Shown: positions 37,001 through 45,897 of the stretch, one piece after another | How the letters are laid out: each line of letters opens with the position of its first letter | How positions within the stretch are numbered: the first letter of the stretch is position 1 | DNA from: Phalacrocorax aristotelis | Taxonomy: Eukaryota; Chordata; Aves; Suliformes; Phalacrocoracidae | Assembly: GCF_949628215.1 (NCBI RefSeq) | Contig: NC_134282.1 | Coordinates: 4,819,001 to 4,883,000, forward strand | DNA length: 64,000 bases | Direction of reading: 5' to 3' | Notes under the pieces: generated by a model | The model's database searches: none | Told to the model about the DNA's origin: nothing | Seen by the model: the letters and a program-made list of their open reading frames with translations, nothing else | Translations under genes and position numbers: made by a program

Positions 37001-40000
37001 TGAGACTGTTCATATTAAAATTAAGCATATGTATAAAAGCTTGCAGGGTTATATCTTCACCAGTATTGCATAGAGGTTTCCTCTTAGCACAGATTCAGAT
37101 ATACAGTTGTCACTCACTAGCCAGACTTTTACTCGTCAATTGTTTTAGGCTGCAGATAATGACTCTGCAAAAGAATCAATCTAGGATACTTTTTCTTTAA
37201 TGTTCACCCAACTTAGTTTATTAGAGATGGAGAGAAACTAATGTTTCAAAGTATTTGGTTTTAAATGTACTGGTCCTGTTGAATGCTCAGTGGAACAGGT
37301 ATGAACAGAGCTATAAATGCATAATTTCAAAATAAGGTGCTGATAATTGCTCATTAATTTTTAAGTCACTCTTGCAGCGAGCTGTAGTTTCAGAGAGGAA
37401 ATATTGTGAGGAGGAAGAAATTTAAACTCATCTAATGCTTAGTTCATTTACGCCAAGCCTAAAGTAAGTTCATTCTAAAGGAATTTGCCTTTAGTCGTGA
37501 GAATTCATTTAGACCCTGTCGTTTCTATGTAGTTATATCCGCTGGATGGCTTTGCAAATAGTGACATTTAAAAAAGAGGTGGGAGTTACAATACAGAGAA
37601 GTGCCTGCTGCGTAAATGCTACATCTAATTTCTTTTTTTCAAAAAGCTGTCCCTAATAAGCCTAAGAGCTGACGGACAGCCTGGACCTGCAGCCAGAGCC
37701 TGGGACACGGACTGAATACAAAAGCAGTTAGTGCACATTACCCTAACCTGTAAGAATCGGGCACATTTGGTTTTACCATCTTCGTAACTTCGGAGGAGCT
37801 CCCTCAAGTGCCATTTCCTTCTCCATATAGGTTTCTAAATGTGCTTCTTGCCCTGTTGGGTGTCAGCTGCGTGGGTTGGAGCATTTTGTGTCCTACTTGT
37901 CCCCTGGGTCTCACGGTCAGCACTTCCACGTGTGTTGAAGGTCCCCATCCTAACCCGCTGCGTGGGTTTGTGTCACCTCTGCATTAAAGCTCAGGCACAC
38001 CTGCTCGTTCGCTTGAAGGTTGTGCGTGTTATTTACTGATCTCTTACAGCTAAGGAAGAAACAAAATTCAAAGATGTGAATATGCTTGTAATTGAAGATA
38101 CGTAGTAAGCTTATAGTCTAGTTTCTAGATCTAACTTGATCTAACTTTTCCAAAGCACAGTTCCGGGAGCTGCTGTTATGAACAGATTTCAAGTTCAAGA
38201 ACTATAAACTTCCAGCATGTGTTAGCTTCCTGCTGAATTGTCCAAACTGGGCACAGGAAGGAGCTAGAAAAAGGAGATCTGAAGAGATGTTTTCCATCTA
38301 GAAAGACTTAAAATTTGAGCACAGTTGTACCTTCATAGAGTAGCGATCATAAATATCGGTTCAGCGCAATGCATAGCACTTGAGGAGCATTTTAATTGTG
38401 CATAAAAAGCACCGTGTTGGTACGTAGGGTTGTTGATAGTATTGTTCATAAGTACTAAATCAGGATATCCTTGCTGACGATAGGATTAGGCCAGAAGCAC
38501 AAATACAATTGATTCATGAGGCGTATCTGCTTTGTGGGCAAAGTCTGGTCAACCCGTGGGAAGACTCGTGTTGTCCTCCGCTGCCTGGCCAGCATCTTGG
38601 CGGCGAGGATGTTGCCATCCTCTGGCAGCTTCTTGCAAAGTCAATGTTGGAAAGAACAATGAGATATTCCGCACACCCAACTTCCTTTTTAAGTAGTCTT
38701 TGGGTTACAGTGTTAGCAAAGCAGTACTGATCGGGAAAGAAGTGAGTAAAGAGTGAAGGGTTTTATGAACAAGTGCCAAATGCTTCTATTTAGAGCTGAA
38801 AATACATAGAATATCTCACTAAATTTTTACAGGATTATTTTTATGAGGAAAGTACTAAAGTTTCTCATAAAGGGTTAACACTTCAGCCGCTGTTACTGTT
38901 AATATCAAACAATCCTATAAGAATCAAAGACTGCAAAGCGTTTGAATGGTGTAAGGTCGTGAGTTGCCGGCACAACACGAGAAGTAGCATACAGAGGAGA
39001 GACAGCAGTAGCTGGCTGTGGTTCTTACTATTTCAGGGATTAGCACCTCCCTAGCACGGCTCCTCTCCTCTTTCCGTGTGGCAGTGAAACTGTAATCCTG
39101 TTCTGGAGAGCGGTGGGTTACGGTTATGTGACTGGACTCGGGGTTCATTGCTGGGACTTCCCAGAAGCACCAGCTAAAAGGGGACGCACGGAGGAAGGGA
39201 CATAGTCGTCAGGAGGGCAGCGGGATAAAGGTCCCTCCACAACTGGTGTCTCCCTCCATAGAAAGGCAAGAATAAAAGTGGGCTTACACAGAGAGCCGCT
39301 ATTAATGTATTTTTAAACACCACGATTAACGTACTTTAAAACAGTCACTTGGCAGGCTCAGACTCCCCGGCGGGATGCTACGCGAAGACCCGCAGAGCCA
39401 CTGCTACCTTCTTGGTGGGTGTAGCGAGAGCTTGGTGGTTGGTGCTCCTGGGCGCTTCTCCCCAGAGAGCAGGGAAGAACGTATTTGCCAGTAACACAGT
39501 GGTGTAACATTGGTATGTTAATACTCATTTTGGCCACATGTTGTGGCTTCCCTGTAAAAACTTAAAAGTTTTAAAAACTTAAAATGGCTTTAGAAGCACT
39601 GCAGCAACTGCGGGAGTTCTGCCACGTCAGGGTAGATGGGGTTGTGTAAAATGTAATTATGGGTTGAGGAGCTGAACCGCGCTGATAAATCAAATACATC
39701 AGCAGCCTTACCCAACTTCTTGCACTTCCAGTTCTGTATACGTTAATGAATCAGAAGGGCGAGACAACCACACGAAACAGAAGCATCTGAAGTGTATGTT
39801 CTTGAAAATAGCTTTGCCTTCATCTGGTGTGAAATGGATTTTAAATTAGGAGCTCTCCCTTGCCTGCCGAGTCTGTAGGGATTACTGGCTTCCTGATCTT
39901 CTGAAATGCCTGGCGCATTACTATATTTGCGATATTTGCTGGTTTTTAAATGGAATTAAGTTTTGTAAATGTTTTTCCAACCCCGTTTCAGTGGGTGTCC

Positions 40001-41050
40001 AGTTTATATAAAACCTGAAGAAATGCTGTGTTAAAAAAAAAGTGATTAGACACGATTTATCCTAGAGCATCCCAAGCGCTAAATAACAGCAATTACAATT
40101 TGAGAGAGCAGGGAGTGGTTGCTTAAGGTTGTTTTTTCAAGTTAACGTCATATGTGCTTTCCTACTTTTAACATGGAAATAGAATTTCCCCAAAATATAT
40201 TTTCCAGCATAAAGGATGAAATAATTTGTGGTGCCAAACGTTTCCAACGATGTTGCTAAGCATTGCCTCCTCTTATTGCACTAGTTTTAAAATTCAGTTT
40301 TTGATGATTTAGTTTCCTTTTGATGGCCTTTTTAACCCAACTTCCCCAAACCATTTTCTACAGCTGAAAAATGCACATGTCCTTTTGATTCCATCCCTGA
40401 AACCTCAAAGAAACGTACCACAGGCTGTGGGTGAACGAAGCACTAGGTGAGGTGAAGTAACAAATCAGAATGATAACTGGACTTTGATTTACTGCAGAAA
40501 TGTGTGATTAATATATGACTGAGATGTGATTGTGTATTCTTATGGAGTGAAATACTGGAATATTCTTTTATAAGAAATTTTAGCCCACGTAGCATTAAAT
40601 CCTGCAATTAAATCTATGTCTATAATTGATATATGATAATGTAAATTAGAACCCCAAAATTAAATTTTGCAGTTGAAGAGCACACAGTGAACTATGTAAA
40701 AATATGATCTTTGTGAATCATTTTTTTGAAAAAGCACTTTCCTATTACCAACTAGCATGTGAATGAATTTTAGATTCATTTGTTATGATCTGTAGAAGTG
40801 AAATTTTTCATCTGTCTGTTAATGGGTAAATTCATCATACCAACGCTGAAACAAAGCACCTTATACTATGCTGCTTAAACTTGCTTGTAATTGCACCTTT
40901 TGTTATCTGCAGATTTTTCTTAATGAGTATTCTTGTGCGATATCATTGCGCCCTGTGGGTCTGGGTGAGTGATTAACCAACCTGCAGCATCATTTACTTA
41001 TATAGTTTCTATTTCAGTACAACATTGTATTGTGAGTTCAGTGCTTCAGA

Positions 41051-41056
41051 AATAAA
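41051..41056 (+). terminator. PHC3: PHC3 distal polyadenylation signal (AATAAA)
   Basis: A canonical AATAAA followed by a strongly GT-rich stretch at about 41067-41093, which is the expected downstream element. It is the best + strand polyadenylation site between the PHC3 stop and GPR160. Confidence 0.6.
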
Positions 41057-41080
41057 TGCTACTTCCATTTGTCTGCTGTG

Positions 41081-41654
41081 GTTGTGTATTGTTTATTTCT
41101 CTTCTACAAAATTAAATCAAGACCTTCATGAAACTGTAAGAATTTGAAAATTGAGAGTGGTGTTGTTAGAAGCCTGACTAATTCTTCCCCTACTGAAGCA
41201 GTCCCACTTCAAATTTAACTATTTTAAAGTAATATTGGCTTCAAAATAAATTATATTTTAATTTAAACCATTCTTTAACCTTGGGCAGGTATTTATGTAG
41301 AGCAACCAACCTTGTTGCTTCTTGCTCTGGCTGTAATCATTTAATTTTTAATATGTACATATAGACAGTAGAGGAGCAGTAGCAAAGAAAGAATGAAACA
41401 TCACCTTTCCTGTAGTTGCAGAAGTTGCACATCTTGTACTGTTTTTGTACTAGGTAAACAAAAGTTTGTATTTCTGTAGGAGTTGCAGCTTTATGTTAAC
41501 TAAAACGATTTGTTTCTCTTTAAACAGACAACAACCCATAACTGAAATCCAACTGACAAAAAGTCACACTTCAACAAGAAAATACACTTCAAAAACCGCA
41601 GAAGTTCTTTGAACCTTTGACAGCAGGTTAACACGTGTACGTATATGTTAAAAG
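41081..41654. other. Spacer between PHC3 and GPR160 3' ends
   Basis: AT-rich sequence with no gene. On the - strand an AATAAA lies at 41097-41092, which could serve as a distal GPR160 polyadenylation signal; it is only 36 bases beyond the PHC3 signal on the other strand. Confidence 0.4.
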
Positions 41655-41674
41655 GGCTCCAGCTCTGAAGACTT

Positions 41675-41680
41675 TTTATT
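41675..41680 (-). terminator. GPR160: GPR160 candidate polyadenylation signal
   Basis: AATAAA on the - strand, about 375 bases past the GPR160 stop codon. The downstream sequence is only moderately GT-rich. It is the closest canonical signal and would give a 3'UTR of about 400 bases. Confidence 0.45.
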
Positions 41681-42054
41681 GCATTTTGTAGTATAAAACC
41701 TGAGATCATTCCGTTTAAAGCAAGTGTAAAATTCTAGTAATAAACGTAAGGCTTAACTGAAAACTTGCATTTTGTAAGTAGTGGTCTTTTCTTAAACCTG
41801 TTCTTTCCAGTTAAGGCTCTCTGAACTGGCAGGTGCTTACTGCCCACTGGAACCTGGCGGGGAAGCACACAACGTCCCACGCGCTGGTGCAATATTCATC
41901 GCAGTAGTGGTGGACGTTGGACTGTTTTCCATGGGTTGTAGCTCTGGAGATGTTTCCTTGCATTATCTGTAAGGACATGGGCACAGAACGTCAGAGTACG
42001 ACGCGCCTCCCTCGCCTCCCTCGCGCAGCACTGACCGGCAGTCTTAGCAGCTCA

Positions 42055-43074
42055 TTAACAGATTACAATGACTGTGCCTGGCTTATCAGCTGGCTCAGTG
42101 TTTTCATTGTTAAATGGCATAAAGCAGAATTTCCAGGTGACAAATGGATCTGTAGACCACATCTCCTCCGTCAGTTCAACACGGTGACATCGACACCAGT
42201 ATGCTACTGCGATGAGAAAGCTGTTGATGAAGTACAGCCAGGGGATGTTCATCTCCATGTAGGCTGGAATCTGAGCACCGGGAACCAAAATGATAATTTG
42301 AAGAAGAACGAAAGGTGCCCAAGTGCCAAGAAAACAGATGAGGAGCCTGGTCAGGAGCTGCCGCTTAAAGCAAGTACTGTTGTCGTTAGGCACGTAGGAG
42401 AACATCAGAACGGGCTGGCTGGCAAAGGAAACTACCCTGACAGACAGCAGCATGGCGACGACCTCCTTCCAACAAGCCAGGAGAGCCACGCCTATCAGCA
42501 GCACCATGGCACAGGAGACTGAGTAGCTCTGCACGCTGGCATAGAGAGGACACTGATAAGGAGAAAAATGGTTCTGCTTTTCTAGTTCTTCATAGATAGC
42601 GGGAACTTTCAGAATACAAAAAAACCCTGAAATCCATATAATAACCACAGCAAATAAATAAAGTAATCTTTGAGCTCTTTTAGGAAATTGAGAGGTTTGG
42701 GCGATAGTCATGTAATAATCCAGACCAGCCACAAGATACACCGGGTAATGCAAAATACCGTAGGTAAGAGAAATGATCTGAGTGAACAGGCAAATGTGGT
42801 ACTTTGTAAATCGCACGCCCCAGAGTGCAAAGTCCTCAAAATAGAAAATGAACGAGATGCTCAGCAGAAGTGTGAAATCGAGAAGTGCTAGTGAGGCACA
42901 GAAGTATCCCATAAAAGTAACTTTCACTTTTTTTGGCGTAACTTGTAACATGAAGAAATTAAGGAACACTTTTCCAAGTATAATCAGGAGCAGCATGCAG
43001 CTGATTTCAAGAGGTTTGTTGACCTGGGTGTAGTGGTACTGACCAGAACAATTTTCACAGAGGATGGCAGCCAT
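42055..43074 (-). CDS. GPR160: GPR160, orphan G-protein-coupled receptor
   Basis: A plasma-membrane seven-helix receptor of unsettled ligand; a role for human GPR160 in CART-peptide signalling has been proposed and disputed. The frame is 339 codons in one exon, against 338 in human. Hydrophobic segments lie at about residues 25-43, 56-78, 92-118, 138-156, 181-205, 241-264 and 274-293. A glycosylation sequon (Asn8-Cys-Ser) is in the short N-terminus, and Cys94 and Cys175 are placed to form the usual loop disulfide. The Asp-Arg-Tyr motif is replaced by LDYY (118-121), helix 6 has TWAP instead of CWxP, and helix 7 lacks NPxxY. Conserved blocks such as FTKYHICLFTQIIS and IPAYMEMNIPWLYF identify it. 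The start at 43074 (MAAI, G at -3 and +4) aligns with the human start. The open frame extends 14 codons further, but only to GTG, so it has no earlier Met. An acceptor at 43129-43130 places an untranslated exon upstream. Confidence 0.96.
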   Translation of the reverse strand: MAAILCENCSGQYHYTQVNKPLEISCMLLLIILGKVFLNFFMLQVTPKKVKVTFMGYFCASLALLDFTLLLSISFIFYFEDFALWGVRFTKYHICLFTQIISLTYGILHYPVYLVAGLDYYMTIAQTSQFPKRAQRLLYLFAVVIIWISGFFCILKVPAIYEELEKQNHFSPYQCPLYASVQSYSVSCAMVLLIGVALLACWKEVVAMLLSVRVVSFASQPVLMFSYVPNDNSTCFKRQLLTRLLICFLGTWAPFVLLQIIILVPGAQIPAYMEMNIPWLYFINSFLIAVAYWCRCHRVELTEEMWSTDPFVTWKFCFMPFNNENTEPADKPGTVIVIC

Positions 43075-43128
43075 CCTCCAATGGTGAGAACCAGCAAAGT
43101 AAGTATCACAGGGCACATTGCTTCATAT

Positions 43129-44400
43129 CTGAAAAGAAAAAAAAAAAAAGGTTTGTAAACATTTATTTCTGGATACCTCTACCAGTTAGTTAATCATGGA
43201 AATTATCAAATTTACATCTGAATTTTCCAGGCTCCTTAATTAAGAGTAAATAGCTTCACTAACATGTCATTAAATTGTCAGGAAGTGCCTACATTTTATG
43301 TTCTTCAAATTGTGTTCTTGAGAGTTGAAAGGACAGTCTAGACCTAAGTTTCTTTTCCAGCTACTGTCCGAAGGAAAGGCTTAGGAAATAAGGTTGGCTC
43401 TGTTCCTTTCCTTCAGAAGGCATGGGAGTCCTTCTGTCCAGCTGGGCAGAGGGATGGATATTTCAGAGCTCCTACATGTTTTGAAGAAACTGGACAAGCA
43501 CAAGTACAGAAATCATACAAGACAGAGGAGATGTTACAGTATGGCCTCACAGTTCATTATGCTCATAGAATCTGTATGGAATTGAGACTGCAGAAATAGC
43601 CTGGAAGCAGAAGAAGCATCAGCCCAACTCATCCTTTTTTGGTGCTACAATCCTGGAACTCCGAGGCAATCCAAAGCGCGCACACTTCACTAGTCGATTG
43701 GGCTTTTTTGTTCATCCTTTAGCAACATAAGTACTACAATGATAGACACCTCAATATGCTGTTTTTTCCTCTTGGACTTCCATAAGTTTCCGTATGATAA
43801 CTCTTTTCTGTGTGTTAATTCCCAAGGAAAATGAGCACAGGATGGCTTCACATATGTGAGCAAGACATATTACACAAAGCTGTACACGCTTTTCTTCCCT
43901 GTTTCCTAAAGAAGCAGGATGGTGTCAGCATTCTCAGTGCCTGCAGAGAAAAGCTAAGAAAAGCCAAGGCAGCTGTAAAAAGGAATTGCCTGTTAGGATC
44001 ACTGTTAACAGGGATTCACTTGTATTTAGATGCCTACATCTTAGCACTAGCTTGCCAGCGTTTGTGAACATCTGAGTTGGTGCCTCCTGAAGAGCAGAAT
44101 GGGAGAAACAACCAGAAGTAACTGGCAGTACAGCTTGAGAGGTACCCACTAGCTACCGCTGACCTCAGTTACGAGCCTACCTGGCTGCATCACTGTTCAT
44201 CTGTACGTTTCATCCTCTAAAACCGAACACATTTTACAGTACAACTTAAAACAGCCTTCCTGGTGTATCTCATCTTCGCATATTGGATGCTGCACTTGCG
44301 TACAAGGAAGAGGAATCCTGCAGGCAGGGCAGGGTCATAGTTCATAAGCGATCCCTCAAATCCATTTGTGTTATTATCGCGCCAAACCACCTGTACGCAG
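43129..44400 (-). other. GPR160: GPR160 5' intron
   Basis: Non-coding sequence between the GPR160 coding exon, which starts at 43128 after a long pyrimidine tract and CAG on the - strand, and the CpG island. I see nothing else that I can name in it. Confidence 0.5.
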
Positions 44401-44885
44401 GTCAGGCTTTTCCTCTGCTGTGCAAAGACCGGGGCAGAGGAGCGGAGGCGGCGGTAGCACCGCTGCTGGAAGGGCGCTCACCCTGCGGGTAGCGGGAGGG
44501 CTTGTGCCCGCTCTCGGGGGGCACAGGCTTGCCCCGACACCCCTCTGCCAGCAGCCCGGGGCTGTCCCCCGTCCCCGGGAGGGTTCCCCGCCGGGGTTCC
44601 TGCTCTTCCCTGCCGGGCTGAGGGAGGCGGCGGGCGCCCTGAGGGGACCCCGCCGTGGCTTCCCGCCCCTCCCCTTCTCCTCCAGGCACCCACCTGCTGC
44701 GGCCGCCGGTCCTCCGCGCTCCTCCTCGGCCTCCGCTGCGGGGACCTTCCCCGGCTTCCCGCCCCGCCGCGGCCGCCTCAGGCGGCGGCCATCTCCGCCC
44801 CGCCGCATCTCACCGGGACCCGGGCGGGATGGGGAAGGAAGGGAAGTGAAGCGCTCGCCGCCCCACGCGAGTCGGGGCCGGGCCC

Positions 44886-44957
44886 GCCCCGAGCCCAGCC
44901 CAGCCGAGCCCAGCCCAGCCCAGCCGAGCCCAGCCCAGCCCAGCCGAGCCCAGCCGA
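44886..44957. repeat. GC-rich pentamer tandem repeat (CAGCC/GAGCC)
   Basis: About fourteen copies of a five-base unit, mostly CAGCC with every third or fourth copy changed to GAGCC. The - strand therefore reads repeated GGG-CT-GGG-CT, with many runs of three G spaced by two bases, matching the usual G-quadruplex pattern. It is in the GPR160 CpG island, in the expected first intron of the - strand transcript. Confidence 0.8.
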
Positions 44958-45035
44958 CCGCTCGGCGCCCGCTGAGGCGGCGTTGCGGCGCCCGCCAGTT
45001 TCCCGCCGCCGCGGTCGGGATGGTCCCTTACTCAC

Positions 45036-45240
45036 GGCGAGCTGGCGGGGCAGGGCGGTGAGGGGCTCACGCTGAGGGAAAAATAACCACTTTGAGGAAC
45101 TGCGCTAAATAGGTTGTGTTTAATCCCTTCCTCCACACACGCCCGCTGTGACTGAGGGAAGCGAAACGGCTCCCGGCGCGGGAAGTGAACGCCTGTCATT
45201 ACCTGAGCAGCGAGGGCAGAGCAGTGTGGCCCGCGTGGGG
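45036..45240 (-). other. GPR160: GPR160 candidate first exon (non-coding)
   Basis: The 3' edge is set by the consensus-like donor reading GTGAGTAAG on the - strand at 45035. The 5' limit is not visible and the coordinate is only approximate. Joined to the acceptor at 43129, it would add a 54-base leader part before the GPR160 Met. Confidence 0.4.
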
Positions 45241-45325
45241 CCGCCGAAATCACTACGTACGTGAAGGATAAACATTTTTCTGTTGTAAATATGTGACGTG
45301 TGTGTGGAATAAAGGCGGCGGGACG

Positions 45326-45897
45326 ATGGCGGTCCGCTGCGGGTGCTTTCGGCGGGTGTCGGTGAGAGCCCTCGGGGCTGGCGAGCCGTCACCCTCACTT
45401 GCTGGCCGTGGTGGGTTTGTGGGGCAGCGACCACAAGATATTCCGTTTACAAAGCCCTGTGTTGGCACACTGTGTGGTTTACACAGCCGGGTTGGCTCTG
45501 GGACTCTGCCCCGTTGGTAAAAGGTCCCCAGTTTCCCGCTCGCAGAGTAAGTCACAACGAGTGGGGATGCTGATCCCCTCCCGGAGATGTCCCTGGAAGT
45601 ACCCAGCAGGCCTTGGAAGATCTAATTTCTGTTTCCTTACTGGTCTCACAGCTGGAAGAACTCTCAGCGCAGGTCTGTCGCCGTCCTTGGGCCGTGACTG
45701 CAAGTGAAACACCCTGGATTTGTGGGCTTCCACATGCACGTTACCCTTCCTGCCCTGCACACAGTATGCTTCTAAATCACCTTTTTGCAGCGCATCACTA
45801 CTTTTATCATCAATTAAGCCATCAAACAAATGTGAATATTGCAGAATTCAGCCAATGCTGTATTTGCAACACGGTTCAAATTTTTAACGTGATGTAA
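45326..45897 (+). CDS. Hypothetical two-exon open frame from the divergent promoter
   Basis: Exon-like piece one runs 45326-45361 (12 codons, MAVRCGCFRRVS) to a GTGAGA donor. A strong pyrimidine-rich acceptor at 45651 opens piece two, which continues in the same phase from LEELSAQV to TAA at 45895-45897, giving about 94 codons. I do not recognise the product and see no domain, signal peptide or membrane segment. The basic, Cys-containing start could also be chance coding in a non-coding divergent RNA. What supports it is the promoter position and the matching phase; what speaks against it is the lack of known homology. Confidence 0.25.

Larger units (their letters stand above)
32367..41080 (+). 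other. PHC3: Probable PHC3 3'UTR (long form)
   Basis: No coding sequence follows the PHC3 stop until GPR160 on the other strand. AATAAA signals occur at 34529-34534 and at 41051-41056. The second is followed within 35 bases by a GT-rich tract and is the better site, giving a 3'UTR of about 8.7 kb. The segment 40480-41080 is AT-rich with no repeat character. GCACTTT, the miR-17-family seed match, occurs at 34485-34491 and 40734-40740. The length is an inference from signals; a short form ending near 34555 is possible. Confidence 0.55.
44400..45370. promoter_or_regulatory. GPR160: CpG island, GPR160 promoter, probably bidirectional
   Basis: A GC- and CpG-rich island lies upstream of GPR160. 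On the - strand a strong donor (GTGAGTAA, 45035-45028) would end a GPR160 first exon at 45036. On the + strand an ATG at 45326 in GACGATGGCGG context is followed by a GTGAGA donor at 45362. The two exon candidates point away from each other with starts within a few hundred bases, the pattern of a bidirectional promoter. No TATA box is obvious. Confidence 0.65.

Noticed and set aside
41917-42522. 201-codon + strand open frame
   Set aside because: It is the antisense of the GPR160 coding exon and 3' end.
43075-43116. Longer GPR160 start 14 codons upstream of MAAI
   Set aside because: The extended frame opens with GTG, not ATG, and the human protein aligns from MAAI at 43074.
44366-45061. 231-codon + strand open frame over the GPR160 CpG island
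   Set aside because: Its length comes from GC-rich sequence without stops, including the pentamer repeat; antisense frames of similar composition overlap it and no domain is visible.
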